A stretch of DNA of 48,975 bases from Isochrysis galbana (taxonomy: Eukaryota; Haptophyta; Isochrysidales; Isochrysidaceae): contig CM030942.1 in the NCBI GenBank assembly GCA_018136815.1, positions 2,501-51,475 of the forward strand. The letters are read 5' to 3'. The notes beneath the pieces are model-generated. The model was not told the DNA's origin and did not search any database. It worked only from the letters and a program-made list of their open reading frames with translations. The first letter of the stretch is position 1. Each line of letters opens with the position of its first letter. Below, piece by piece: positions 31,586 to 41,629 of the stretch. Both the position numbers and the translations under genes were made by a program.

Positions 31586-32241
31586 ATGTCCGCGCCCCGT
31601 AAGGCAGCCGGCTCCCACGGGCTGGACTCGGTGCAGTCACTCACGCAGGACCAGGTCGAGGAGATCCGTGAAGCCTTCAGGCTCTTCGACACCGACGATT
31701 CGGGCAAGATTGACGCGGATGAGCTCAAGGTTGCGATGCGGGCCATGGGCTTTGAGCCGAAGCGTGACGAAGTCCGAAAGATGATCCAAGAGTCTGATAG
31801 GGTAAGTTGCTCAGAGCACTTCCTGATGCGTCTGGTCTCAAGTTCTTGTCGGGTTCATCTTCGCCATGATCTTGAGGTGCATGCATTAGGCTAAGTTGGC
31901 TTCCTGCTGTTCCACGACATTCGCAGGATGGCACAGGTCAGATCCCCTTCCACATGTTTGAGGAAGTCATGGCCATGAAAATGCACCAGCGAGATCCGCG
32001 TGAGGAGGCGGTGAAAGCTTTCCGGTTATTTGATGACGACGAAACGGGCACAATCTCGCTTAAAAATCTCCGGCGTGTGGCAAAGGAACTTGGAGAAAAC
32101 ATGACGGACTCAGAGCTACAACAAGTCATTGACTATTGTGACATCGATGGTCGGGGAGAAATATCAATGGAGGACTTTTGCAACATTTTACTGCAGGCTC
32201 AAGCAAACCAGCAACAGGCGGCGAACAGCCGTTCAAGCTAG
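31586..32241 (+). CDS. CETN: Centrin (caltractin), four EF-hands, two exons
   Basis: Exon 1 is 31586-31801, the intron 31802-31926 (GATAGG|GTAAGT to TTCGCAG|GATGGC), exon 2 31927-32241; 176 residues, close to the usual 165-175. EF-hand 1 loop [12 protein letters not shown] (residues 35-46) has canonical ligands. EF-hand 2 (about 71-82, [12 protein letters not shown]) lacks the usual acidic residue at loop position 12. EF-hand 3 is [12 protein letters not shown] (108-119) and is followed by the centrin signature [13 protein letters not shown]-hand 4 is [12 protein letters not shown] (144-155). Centrins are calcium-binding proteins of basal bodies and centrosomes and of nuclear export/repair complexes. 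The Gln/Ala/Ser tail ([13 protein letters not shown]) replaces the common short C-terminus. Confidence 0.95.
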
Positions 32242-32786
32242 GCCCAACGTGTTTCGTCAGATTAGATGCCCCGTGTGCGTCAGGACGAAAACATCAGGTG
32301 CAAGAGTGCTTGCCCATCTCGCCTTCCTCTTAAGGAGGCACTCTCACCCCATCAGGCAACAAACCTGCCAAAATTCTCCTGGGCAATTCACTCCCCGCCA
32401 CTCCTAAGATGAGAGAAACGCTTGGCACTGCCACCCAGCCGTCAGGCGGCTAACTCATTTGGTGGTTCAGAGAACCGAGACTTGCCGAGACCATGTCTCC
32501 TCTTGCCTTGGCCACACGCCACGCACTGCATCTCGCGTTTTGTGGCCCATACCTCATTCGCACCCTACCCATGGCCTATCTCCGTGTAGTAGGCTTGTCG
32601 TGTGCACAGGCTTTGCGCTATTATACCAGAGTTGCCCCCTACACACTACTCGACGCTGAGCGCGCGCGTGCCATAGCTATGCGCCGCTTGTGCGCAAACT
32701 GTGCGCATGCTATGCGCACTGTTGCCTCAGTGTCAGTTAGTGTTAGTGTTAGTGTGAGTAGTATTTTTCATGCACTTGTGACTGGC
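32242..32786. other. 3' flank of centrin, no gene recognised
   Basis: Mixed sequence without a recognisable gene; a TGTCAGTTAGTGTTAGTGTT simple repeat lies at about 32730-32757. Confidence 0.4.
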
Positions 32787-33230
32787 CTGCTTTTATAAGT
32801 AGGGGTCAATGGGGGCCTCGCGCCCCCCTCCCTCCACCACAAACACCCCCTGGGTGGGCCTGCACAACCATCCTCAGCCCCTGCCTTTTGGCAGGGCGGC
32901 TGAGCGCGCTGAGCAGTCATAGTCAACACATTTGTCGTCCAGGCACTCACCGGGCGCGCGATCCGCGCGCCGCACGCATTCGCCTGCCCTCCCATCGTAA
33001 TGATCCCCCCCTTCACCACTGAGCCAAAGACCACCGCCCGAGCCGCCAAGAAGGCACCTAGGACCACCGGCGAGGCGAGCGAGGGAGAGGCAGGAGAGGG
33101 AGAGGCCAGAGGGACAGCCCCGGCCCCAGCCTCCAGTACCCCCTGAGCTGCCCCAGCTGGCCCTTTGGGGGGACCCGAGGGACCCCCCAGAGGGGGGCCA
33201 TGGCGCTCGCAGACGCAACGCGCCTCAAGA
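32787..33230 (+). mobile_element. Family B retroposon, copy 2
   Basis: 5' stem-loop CTGCTT-TTAT-AAGTAG (one G-U pair), then GGGTCAATGGGGGCCTCGCG and a C-run. The body matches family B copy 1 at roughly 80-85% by eye. It ends near CCATGGCGCTCGCAGACGC. No target duplication was found. Confidence 0.8.
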
Positions 33231-33389
33231 GATGTTACAACTTACAATACCTCTACCGGCTTATATATAAGGTATCTTTGCTGACAACCTGTGCGCAGCA
33301 GCTTGAAGAGAAGACTCACCACTTGAGTATGAGTCAAAGCGTCAAAGCCCTACCGGTGTATTTGGGGGCGATGTAATTAACTCACAAAC

Positions 33390-33853
33390 TAGTTTCGTTA
33401 CACGTCAATAGGAGTGAAATGGTGTTTTGTGTCCGCTTAGCGTTTTACTAAATAACGTTAGTGAGTTCGCACATAAAGTTTCGCACATTTCCGTTACACG
33501 CGTGGGGAGTCCAAGGCCGAAATTCACAGTGAGCCGTTTCCCACCGCCCCGGGTTGTGTCGTTCGGAGGCGGCGGTGCCGGCGGCGTCATGCGCGACCGC
33601 TCGACGAGCTCAACCCAGTGGAGCTCGCGACTCGGTCGTTGCACACTCCCTCGTTCGGCCAGAGGGGTGGTGGCGTCATGCGCAGCGCGCGACCGCTCGA
33701 CGAGCTCAACCCACTGCAGCTCGACTCGACTCGTTGCACAGTCAGTGGTGTGTCCAACTTTTTTTATCTTGTTGTGACATTCCTACCTAAAAAGAAACAA
33801 GCATTCTGGGTGAAAAAAAATCACCTGGCCCTCTTTTGACGGAACGCGACTTT
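33390..33853 (+). repeat. Repeat block ending in a TIR-like terminus
   Basis: Contains GTTTCGTTACACG (as in the TIR subterminal units), a tandem duplication of about 90 bp (33586-33760; shared GACCGCTCGACGAGCTCAAC), and the terminus TGGCCCTCTTTTGACGGAAC then GCGACTT at 33827-33853. Probably the right part of another TIR element. Confidence 0.55.
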
Positions 33854-33924
33854 AAACACATTTAGAATAGTGGGCAGATTGAGATTGAAGCATTATGCAT
33901 TATTTACATGATTATGATATCGAA

Positions 33925-34053
33925 CTGTGTATCGAGTTCATGAAGCGGGGAAGAAGCAAAAAATTGTAGAGATACTGAATGGCATGACGGCTGAAGGTTG
34001 GGATGTTAAACGGCTGCCGTCTGAATACGAATACATTCCAATTCCACCATATT
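33925..34053 (+). CDS. Orphan C-terminal-like fragment in AT-rich DNA
   Basis: The frame reading YRTVYRVHEAGKKQKIVEIL, then NGMTAEGWDVKRLPSEY and a stop after IPIPPY, has the character of conserved protein. It lies in locally AT-rich sequence directly right of a TIR-like end. No start, upstream exon or family identified. Confidence 0.3.
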
Positions 34054-34560
34054 AACCCAGCTGCAGGTGCAATTCATCGTCGTAGCAACCAAAAGTAAAA
34101 ACGAAAAGGCCAGGATGTCGACGGCAGCTACTGCTACGTCTCGGACGGCGCTAATTAATTAATTCACAGCAGCGCGAGCTCTTGGGCCAACTACTCTCGC
34201 GGCGTGACAAAGACACGGGCAAGCTCGACTCGCGCGTCCTCTCTATCTCGGATCTCGGCCATCGCCAATAAGACTTCAGTGGGCCAGAAAGACACCTACA
34301 AGGCCACGCTGTTGGCGATCGCCGAGGCGCCTGTTTACAGGATAAGACGAGGCCAGCGGGATATCGACCGCCCACGAGGCAACCACCGTGGCTTGGGCGA
34401 GGCAGAGATCCATCGCCGATCGCATCACCGAATGTATATCGCAGGATAAAATCCCCTCTACATCCGCACGCACGCACATTCACAGTAACGCACGCGACAC
34501 TAATAGTAACACAGTAGAACACGTGCGACAATAACGTGCAGAAAAAGGAAAACGGCGGGG
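34054..34560 (+). other. Decayed coding-like fragments
   Basis: Plus-strand pieces such as QQRELLGQLLSRRDKDTGK (34167 on) and, one frame over, NKTSVGQKDTYKATLLAIAE (34265 on) read as protein but break within 40 codons. A CCTGTTTACAGGATAAGACG motif at 34329-34348 recalls CCTGTTTACGGGATAAG in the retroposon at 10454-11201. Probably transposon debris. Confidence 0.3.
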
Positions 34561-34566
34561 ATTGAC

Positions 34567-34651
34567 CTCTCAACAAGTTGACTCAACACGTTGAGTCAAC
34601 CGCTCAACAAGTTGACTCAACATGTTGAGCCTCTCAACAAGTTGACTCAAC
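34567..34651 (+). repeat. Tandem palindromic repeat, TCAACAAGTTGACTCAAC units
   Basis: Three copies of CTCAACAAGTTGACTCAAC alternate with ACGTTGAGTCAACCG- and ATGTTGAGCCT-like spacers, so nearly every part can pair with another. CAACAAGTTCAACT also stands immediately before the LINE leader at 6497-6510. Confidence 0.8.
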
Positions 34652-35567
34652 CAACTGACTCCCAAGGGGGATCTAAAGGTAGAGAAGATGGATGCATCAA
34701 GAAGCAAGAAGATGGATGCGTCCATGATAGACAGCTCGCGGCGAGAGCTGTAAGGGCCGTTTCTTTTCATGACGAGAGGTCCCCCCCCCCCCCCCCCCGT
34801 TGCTTTTTCCCGGAGAGTCGCCCGACGCACGACGTAGGTCGTAGGTCGGTCCGCCTCAATGGGTTTTCCCTCATTATAGCTTGTGGGGGGTTATGGTTAT
34901 GGTTATAATGGGAGCCGGGGGTTTGCGAGTGGGGAGATTCGTCGTAGGGGTGCATAGGTGCATATGCGTATGTGTCTAGGGACAACACACGCCATGGCGG
35001 ACGGGCACGTGCGCTGAGGGGTGTCGTGATTGATAGCACCGGGCTAGTGGGAGTTAGTGGTACTAACGCTCAGTTGTTTTATTATTAGAAGCCAGCAGGG
35101 GCATGGGGACGGAGGTCACACCAGGAGTGGGAGCACGCAGGGAGGTGAAGGTGAAGGTGAAGCATCTGACAGCTGAGGCTATAGCTATGGCTATGGCTAT
35201 GGCTATGGGCTATGGGCCATGAGCCATGAGCCTCAGCGCCTCAGCTGTCAAGGAGTCGGGCGGCACCAGCGGCACGACGGGAGGGGCAGACATTGGCACG
35301 GAGGGAGCGCGCAAGCGGAGACGCTGAGCTACATTACGACGGAGATGCGAAGTACGGGAAAAAACAAAGGAAGGGGAAAGAGGAAGGGAAAAAAGAATCA
35401 GGCGGATATGTCAAGGAAGGAAAAGGGTGTGACTGTGAACCCTAGGCTGTGAACTCACATACCCCGCCCCCCCCCCCCCCCCCCCCCCCCCCACGAGAGG
35501 TTGTTCGGTCGGTCGGTCGGTCGGGCGCGCGCAGATTTCAAAAGCAGCCCGGGCGAGGTTTGTGCCG
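34652..35567. other. Upstream region of the GCNA/SprT gene
   Basis: No gene recognised. Holds C homopolymers (34781-34798; about 28 nt at 35466-35492), a perfect 13 bp inverted repeat TGACAGCTGAGGC (35167-35179) and GCCTCAGCTGTCA (35238-35250) enclosing a GCTATG microsatellite, and a short GGTC tandem just upstream of the start. Confidence 0.5.
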
Positions 35568-37589
35568 ATGGTCAAGCTCGATCTCAGCAGAGGGAAGCTG
35601 CCCGACAGCAGCATGACGGTCGCTTGGCATCTCTGCTGCAGCGAAGCCTGCCGTGAGCAGCTACTCATAGTCACAGCAGAACGCGACGCTCTTGCTGAAG
35701 CCCTGCGAGGTCTGAGTGGATCGGCCACAAAGAACTGTGCGGAGCTCCTCCACCATCCAAAGCACTGGCCAACCTGCGAGGAGAGTTCGGCATCTCCTGG
35801 ACCAACTTATGAGACAACTTCTTCAGTGCCTTTTTCACCACAGGACTTCGAGAAAGACGAGGAGGAATCCGAATCCATTTCTGCACCACGGCATCCAGGA
35901 AGGAGGGATGGGCGTCGAATTGTGCTTGCGGGCAGTGACGTGGATTGTCCTGAGCTCCCTGGTGCTGAGGCAACCATGGGGACCTCCAACGCCGCGCAAG
36001 CTGGTAGGGAAGAATCATCCTCGCCAAACGAACTCGGAAGCCCCGCGGCGCTCTTTCGACGATCAAGGGAGGGGCGGGTCAATCCTTCTGCATTTCCACA
36101 TCGATCTAGACGAGCAGTCCTGTGTGACAGCGACGAGGAGGCAACACTGTACCCATCGCAGCAACATCCACAAGAAGAGATAAATTCACCCAAGGAACTT
36201 AATCGACGAATTCCAACGCAACGGGTATCATTCGGCATCTCGCCCGCTCCATCTGGAATAAGACGCACACAAACAAAAGTAATCTCACTATTGAGTGATT
36301 CTGAGGAGGAGGACCAAGCCCCAGGGATGAATGGACGGTGCAGCTCATTTGTGCCATCCGATTCTCGATCCCACCAGCCTACGTTGCCGCAGTTGCCCAA
36401 TACTTCGAGTGCGTTGCATGAAGGAAAGCCCAGCAGGCGTTGTGATGCGAAAAACTCTACCAACGGGGCATCCAACAGTGATGTCTCGAATAGCTCAAGT
36501 GATGACTCAGACTCAGATCTCGATGGCTTCATTGTTCCGGACAGTTGCTCGGAGGCTGATGCGAGCGACTTCTCTCCGAGTTCTTGCTGTTCCTCGTATG
36601 ATGATGATAGCGATAGTGAGAGATGCGACGCGAGAGCAAGAGGATTGAGAGAACTGGAGAAACAACGCTTGCCGCCAAACAAGTCGAGGGTCTTTGACAG
36701 GAAACCACATGCCATGCACCCTGTTGCAGGCGAGGATTCGGGGATGACTGACTCACATGGTCCCTGTAAGCCGTCGATTCTTATTAACTCAACTACGGAC
36801 GTCCATGCGCCTGTCACGCCGAGCAAGCCTGTGAGCGCTCAAGGGCGAGCTCTCACCCCAAGTTGGACGCAACAAAAGCGGAATCTGCGCGGGCTTGCGC
36901 CGCGTCTCTTTCAAGAGTACAACAAGCTCGCATTTGGAGGGCAGCTTCCCGCCGAATTGCCCATTGTGTGGAATGCAAAATTGAGGCGCACCGCCGGATA
37001 TTGCGCCTTCATTACACGTGGTGGCCAACGTGAAGCACGAATAGAGCTCTCTGAGAAGATTCTTGACTCTGAGGAACGCCTGCGAAAAACCTTGGCGCAC
37101 GAGATGTGCCATGCGGCACAATGGTTGGTTGATGGCTCGAGCAAGCCTCCGCATGGTGCAATTTTTTGGTCCTGGGCAAAGAAAGTGGAAGAACGTATTT
37201 ATGACATGAAGATCACCACGTGCCATTCCTACGATATTTACTACAAGTTCAGGTACAAGTGTTTAGGCTGCAGCAACACATTTGGGCGCCAAACAAAGTC
37301 GATTGACATCGCACGCCAATGTTGTGCGGCATGCAAGGGTAAGCTAACCTTCCTGGGGGCATTCAATCGCGACGGCTCCGAGATAAGGCCGCGCGGACCG
37401 ACGCCTTTTGCTCAATACGTGAAAGCAAACTTCGCTGCGGTGAAAAAAACTCTCCCGAATGCAAGTCATAAAGAGGTCATGGCGGAATTAGCCCAACGCT
37501 GGAAAAGCGGGAGGAAGGATCCAAACGAGGAGAACTTTGGGAACGAAGACAATGTTGCACAATTATTCGATGATGCGTTGCGATTGTAA
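35568..37589 (+). CDS. GCNA: GCNA/SprT-like nuclear metalloprotease with SIM-like motifs, zinc finger and HMG-like tail
   Basis: Single exon, 673 residues from ATG at 35568. Residues about 60-430 are Ser/Asp/Glu-rich and disordered, with SUMO-interaction-like cores followed by acidic residues at about 118 (IVLAGSD), 238 (VISLLSDSEEE) and 321 (GFIVPDS). The SprT domain follows (RLFQEYNKLAFGGQLP, about 440), with the HExxH metalloprotease site HEMCH at 511-515. The zinc ribbon has Cys at 565, 568, 585/586 and 589. An HMG-box-like segment (RGPTPFAQYVKANF to LAQRWKS) spans about 608-655. This exact order, IDR, SprT, zinc finger and HMG, is that of germ cell nuclear acidic protein (ACRC/GCNA), which removes DNA-protein crosslinks. 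SPRTN itself lacks the HMG tail, so GCNA is the better match. Confidence 0.92.
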   Translation: MVKLDLSRGKLPDSSMTVAWHLCCSEACREQLLIVTAERDALAEALRGLSGSATKNCAELLHHPKHWPTCEESSASPGPTYETTSSVPFSPQDFEKDEEESESISAPRHPGRRDGRRIVLAGSDVDCPELPGAEATMGTSNAAQAGREESSSPNELGSPAALFRRSREGRVNPSAFPHRSRRAVLCDSDEEATLYPSQQHPQEEINSPKELNRRIPTQRVSFGISPAPSGIRRTQTKVISLLSDSEEEDQAPGMNGRCSSFVPSDSRSHQPTLPQLPNTSSALHEGKPSRRCDAKNSTNGASNSDVSNSSSDDSDSDLDGFIVPDSCSEADASDFSPSSCCSSYDDDSDSERCDARARGLRELEKQRLPPNKSRVFDRKPHAMHPVAGEDSGMTDSHGPCKPSILINSTTDVHAPVTPSKPVSAQGRALTPSWTQQKRNLRGLAPRLFQEYNKLAFGGQLPAELPIVWNAKLRRTAGYCAFITRGGQREARIELSEKILDSEERLRKTLAHEMCHAAQWLVDGSSKPPHGAIFWSWAKKVEERIYDMKITTCHSYDIYYKFRYKCLGCSNTFGRQTKSIDIARQCCAACKGKLTFLGAFNRDGSEIRPRGPTPFAQYVKANFAAVKKTLPNASHKEVMAELAQRWKSGRKDPNEENFGNEDNVAQLFDDALRL

Positions 37590-37764
37590 AAACTTGTCGC
37601 CAGCACGCACGCACATGGCCTAGATCCCCAGTCCAACCAAAAGCGTCGCTCGTTCCTCATATGATTGTGCCAAGGCTGAAACTAGCTGTGAGACGTAATT
37701 TTTGATTTCGGGTCACTTCAGAGCAGATGCGATGAATGAGCTGGACCAGCGAAAGGAGTGATTA

Positions 37765-38127
37765 TTGGACTTGAACCAAGAAATGATCCCACCTCCCTCT
37801 CCACCACCCGTTCCCTCCTTGCCCCCATGTTCGTCGGAAGCGTGCCACATATGGCGGCAAACGTTGCAAAAACAAAGTGTCAAGGCCAGCTGTTGTGTGG
37901 TGGCGGATGACGGCAACACACCCTTGCACAAGGCACAAGGTGTTGTCAACCAACTACTTCATCAAGCTCACCAAATGTGCTCTGCCCGTTTTATTATGAA
38001 AGGCGCAAACTTAGTTCTCGTGAAGAGGCAATGGCAGTGGGGCCTAAGACGCTCATGTCTCACGTACGTACTACGTACTACAGGCGTTTGCGATGTCGGC
38101 CGGGCCGGCATCGTTTGGCTGAGCTAG
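37765..38127 (+). CDS. Uncertain ORF with one ankyrin-like motif
   Basis: The frame includes VVADDGNTPLHKAQGVVNQL, and DGNTPLHKA is a good ankyrin-repeat core, but only one repeat is visible and the rest has no pattern. No intron signals were resolved. It may be a gene fragment or chance. Confidence 0.25.
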   Translation: MDLNQEMIPPPSPPPVPSLPPCSSEACHIWRQTLQKQSVKASCCVVADDGNTPLHKAQGVVNQLLHQAHQMCSARFIMKGANLVLVKRQWQWGLRRSCLTYVLRTTGVCDVGRAGIVWLS

Positions 38128-38145
38128 CGATTCCGTGGAGGCGAA

Positions 38146-38560
38146 CCTATTGTTAAAATAGGGGTCGATAAGGGCCCGCGCCCCCTTAGCTCCGGGCACT
38201 AGCACTAAAAAAAAATCTGTAGATTCAGGGCTACACACCTACTAATTACGGGACTTCCCTCAACTACTACCACCGCCCTTATCTTCCCTCCCTCCACCTC
38301 TTTCCCTGCCCCGCTTCATTCCTTTTTCTTCGGTTTCCGGGGTCCGGCCTTGGTACACTACCTAAGGCCTTATTCGGAGTGTGGGGTCCGGGCAGGCCTT
38401 TTGGTCAAATTCTTCTGTCGTGTGTGCCCGCCTGGGCACGTGCTTGGTGCTTAGGGTCCGTCGGGACTCGTGGCGGAGAGAGGGGGTGTAGAAAGTTTTG
38501 CTGCGTGAGTAGAAGGTAGAGGGTCCACGGCCGCGTGTGCGGTGAGACTGTTAAGAAGTT
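38146..38560 (+). mobile_element. Family D retroposon
   Basis: Starts with stem-loop CCTATT-GTTAA-AATAGG, then GGTCGATAAGGGCCCGCGCC and a C-run: the shared leader plan with the ATGG degenerate. The 3' end (38482-38560) is identical except for two bases to the inverse of 10454-10532. The middle is unlike families A-C. No target duplication was found. Confidence 0.7.
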
Positions 38561-38574
38561 AATTAATTAACATT

Positions 38575-39159
38575 GTGACCAAAATAGACGGGAGGGATGT
38601 GACAAAAAAGGGAACCTCGAGTTGCACCTTCTTCGGGAACGACTTCTTAGCTACGCACGCCGCTTCGATTCAGCTCGCCTCGGACAGCGCGGACGGCTCT
38701 ATCACCCTCGGTGCTCCATCCCCATCCGCCGCGGCTCCTCTAGCGGCTGGCCTAAGACGCACCTATAGCCCGCCCCAAGCCCAACGAGGGGGCGCAAACA
38801 CACTACGCAGTAACAGTAGCTCAATGACGACACGATACTTGAACGTCAACGACAAGAAACAGGTCACCAAGCGACACAGAAGGATGGCGAGAAAGAGAAA
38901 GCACGCTGGGGACAAGTGCACCCCGCCCAGCCCAACCCCCCCTCAACAACCTGAGCTCCTAAGTAGAGCACAAGGGGAGATGCCGCAAGGCGGGTGGAGA
39001 GGGAGTGAGAAGGGAAAGGGCGAGGCTACGACAGTGAGTTCCGGTGCCGAGCGCGAGGCGAGAAAATTAAAAAAAAATCCGCCGCGGCTCTTCTTGAGAT
39101 TAACGGCCGTCCAAGCCCCGACGCTCCGCCGATCTTTCGCGTCTCGACGTCACCGATAG
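38575..39159 (+). CDS. Hypothetical frame downstream of family D element
   Basis: An open frame entered without ATG (first codon GTG) reads VTKIDGRDVTKKGTSSCTFF and continues to a Lys/Arg-rich stretch (KKQVTKRHRRMARKRKHAGD) and a Pro/Gln segment; 194 codons to TAG at 39157-39159. It is basic and low-complexity, reminiscent of a retroelement nucleic-acid-binding tail, but unlike the ORF1 seen elsewhere here. Probably element debris. Confidence 0.3.
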   Translation: MTKIDGRDVTKKGTSSCTFFGNDFLATHAASIQLASDSADGSITLGAPSPSAAAPLAAGLRRTYSPPQAQRGGANTLRSNSSSMTTRYLNVNDKKQVTKRHRRMARKRKHAGDKCTPPSPTPPQQPELLSRAQGEMPQGGWRGSEKGKGEATTVSSGAEREARKLKKNPPRLFLRLTAVQAPTLRRSFASRRHR

Positions 39160-39417
39160 CGGTGGTCCCTGTCAGCACGACTTGTGCAAGGGTCTGTGCC
39201 AACACAGAAGAGCATGAGCGGTGCCATCCTGGCCCACAGAGACGTGAACAAGGGGCGGCGGCGTTCAAGAGTGTGAAAACTTGCCGTGCCAGATTTCAAA
39301 TAAAAATCGCGTGTTTCGCGAAATGTTTCTCATTTTTTCCCGACTGTTGGCAAGGTAAGTGAGATATACGGGAGAGCCCTAGCTTGTACGACAACGGTTC
39401 TGTGCGCTCCCGGAGAG

Positions 39418-40133
39418 ATGCGGCCGCGCCGCCCACCGACCCGACGTGCCACCGCCCTGGCCCTGGCGTCTGCGCCGCTACTTCTCTGCTCGTGGCCAGA
39501 CGCCATGGGAAGCTCATTTTTGAAGACTGATGCACATGCATCGTCACTCCCCACCATCCTGCCGGCCCAACCACTTTTGCAGCTCTACACATCCGAGCCA
39601 CCGAGTGAAGGGCGATGGGAATCGTGGACGTTCCCTGTGGATGTGGGATCCGCCGTGCAACAACTACGACTCCTCTTCTTCCGTTGGCCGGGCTCGAAAG
39701 TATTGAGTCAGTCCCCCGACCGTCGATACATGAGAGTGACCTTTGAGCAAGTACGAGCTTGGCCATCTGCCAACCTCTTGGATGGTGCAGTATTTCATCA
39801 CAGCTCCCATTGCCGTATCTCATGCCACAGGCAGAATTGACGGGTGTATTCGTCGACGACTGCCAGTTTTACGTTGTTCCAACGGGTTCCGATGCCGGTG
39901 GTGCTGTGGTGGTGCAATGCCGTCGAGGGCGCTCTAGCTATCCATACGGCCCAGAATGGCTTCGGGGAACAGAACTCGCACGGTTGATCAACAACAGACT
40001 CACGCGTGAAAGGCTAAAAGAGCTCCGCGAGGCTCTTGGTTGGAGCATGCGCGCATCTGGAAGTGGAGATCCATCCGCCTCGTTCCAACGCCTTCAGTCG
40101 ATGTATAAAAATTCTCCATTGGGAGAGGTGTGA
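39418..40133 (+). CDS. DUF1499-like protein, two exons
   Basis: Exon 1 is 39418-39750, the intron 39751-39830 (80 bp; GAGCAA|GTACGA to GCCACAG|GCAGAA), exon 2 39831-40133; phase 0, 211 residues. The N-terminus has an Arg-rich stretch then a hydrophobic segment (TALALASAPLLLCSW), as in a plastid/thylakoid-type presequence. The core (YMRVTFEQAELTGVFVDDCQFY, then VVQCRRGRSSYPYG) follows the DUF1499 pattern of an F-DD-EFY strand followed by R/S-R-G-S--G. Members occur in bacteria, plastids and algae; the function is not established. An upstream non-coding or coding exon ending at GTAAGT (39355) is possible. Confidence 0.6.
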
Positions 40134-40189
40134 TAGGGAACATAGGATGACAGATTGCACACTTGGGCGGAGCCCGTACTGCCGCCTCA

Positions 40190-40553
40190 TGAATCACGAG
40201 CAGCCGCAGATTGCCTCCCATCCTCCCTGCCTCCACGCGGAGTAACGCCGCCGTGCTTCACGAGCCAAACATCAGCTGGCGCAGATCGCACACCAAGAAG
40301 CCGGCCGAACTGTCCGGCCGGCCCGTGTCGATGGCGAGCGTGTAGCCCTGCCTGCGAACGAGACACAAGATTTTGTGCCTTCCCGAGACCCTATGTGTCG
40401 AGCTATCTTACCGTCCTACCGGGGACTGACTGCCGCGCGTCGTCCATGCTCATTCCGCAGGTGCAGGACGTGACTTTGACGGACGAACAGTTGGGGGAGC
40501 TACTGAAGAAGTCCACCTTCCAAAACCTCTCATCCAAATTTCCGGAGGACTGA
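40190..40553 (+). CDS. 3' end of an unidentified gene (two exons visible)
   Basis: One exon frame reads SNAAVLHEPNISWRRSHTKK and ends ATGGCGAGC|GTGTAG (about 40347). The last exon begins after CCGCAG at 40461 and reads VQDVTLTDEQLGELLKKSTF to a stop at 40551-40553. The terminal pattern LTDEQLGELLKKSTFQNLSS resembles the C-terminus of sulfotransferases, where a helix of this form ends in a TSF motif, but the catalytic domain is not visible, so this is only a suggestion. The 5' end is not defined. Confidence 0.35.
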
Positions 40554-40854
40554 AGTTGTAGGGGACTGAAGTTGTAGGTTTTCGACGACAGTAGGTTTTG
40601 ACGACACTCAACAACGAACCCTACTATTTAAACGATTCTTAAACTATCGGCGACCACTGTCGACCAACCGCTCGGCCAACGCAATTTGCTGTCCATGTGC
40701 ACTCCTAGTGAATAGGGTATAGGGTGGCATGTGTACTATGACTATTTACGGTCCTATGGTGTGGATGTGGCGGTTTGGGTTTGGGTTTTGGTACTTGCTT
40801 GTAGCGCGTTTGAAGCCTCCATTTCCCCTCAAGCTACTCTTTGGTCGAGGTCAA

Positions 40855-41245
40855 CTATCGTTGAAACGATAGAGTCATGGAGCGCGCGCCGCTCCCCTCC
40901 TCCTCTCCCGCCCACGCCCGCCGCGACGAACGATCGGGCCATGATCCATGATAGACGATATACGATGTACGATGCGCCGCCAAAGCGGCCACGCGCAGGC
41001 AACCCTGCCACCCAGGTGCACGCGAGCCCCGGCCCGTGCCACCACCCGAAGGCCGAGCCCGGCCAGACCACTCAAAAAGGCCTCCATCTCCTCATCCTCA
41101 GCAAGACAAGCCTGACCCCTCTGGGGCTCTGACACCCGCCAAGTGCAGAAGCCACTCTCCACTCTCCCATAGGGAAAGCCTCAAGGCAGGAACCCTACCC
41201 CTACCTACACGGCTGCGGCTCTGACCTCGTATTCCGGCACGAAAA
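40855..41245 (+). mobile_element. LINE-like element, 5' fragment
   Basis: Stem-loop CTATCGTT-GA-AACGATAG at 40855-40872, then AGTCATGGAGCGCGCGCCG: ORF1 start MERAP at 40877. The frame stops after about 24 codons, but downstream sequence still aligns with the copy at 6530 (CCAAAGCGGCCACGCGCAGG; GAACCCTACCCCTACCTACA; CTCGTATTCCGGCACG). Truncated and decayed. Confidence 0.75.
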
Positions 41246-41375
41246 AAAACTTCTGAATATTCTCGCCGCGCGCGCGACCCTGTATATCTAGTTAGTAGTT
41301 AGCAGCCGCAGCCCCGCATCCTTTATCACTCCCTCACACTTGCCTTCCTTGCGGCTCGTCCCCTCGTGCGCTACC

Positions 41376-41475
41376 NNNNNNNNNNNNNNNNNNNNNNNNN
41401 NNNNNNNNNNNNNNNNNNNNNNNNNNNNNNNNNNNNNNNNNNNNNNNNNNNNNNNNNNNNNNNNNNNNNNNNNNN
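41376..41475. other. Assembly gap (100 N)
   Basis: Exactly 100 N, between CGTGCGCTACC and CTTTTTGTAGAGAGG. No related copy in the window lets me judge the true size. Confidence 0.95.
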
Positions 41476-41629
41476 CTTTTTGTAGAGAGGTGACGCGCGC
41501 GACGACATGGCTCCCCGTGCAGGCAAGGCACCCGCCTCCGAGACTGACGGCCACCAAGGTGGCGTTGACGACAGAGGCTGCGAGTGGCAGGCCGTAGCCC
41601 TCACGGGTAGTGCCGTAGTCGTGCCATTC

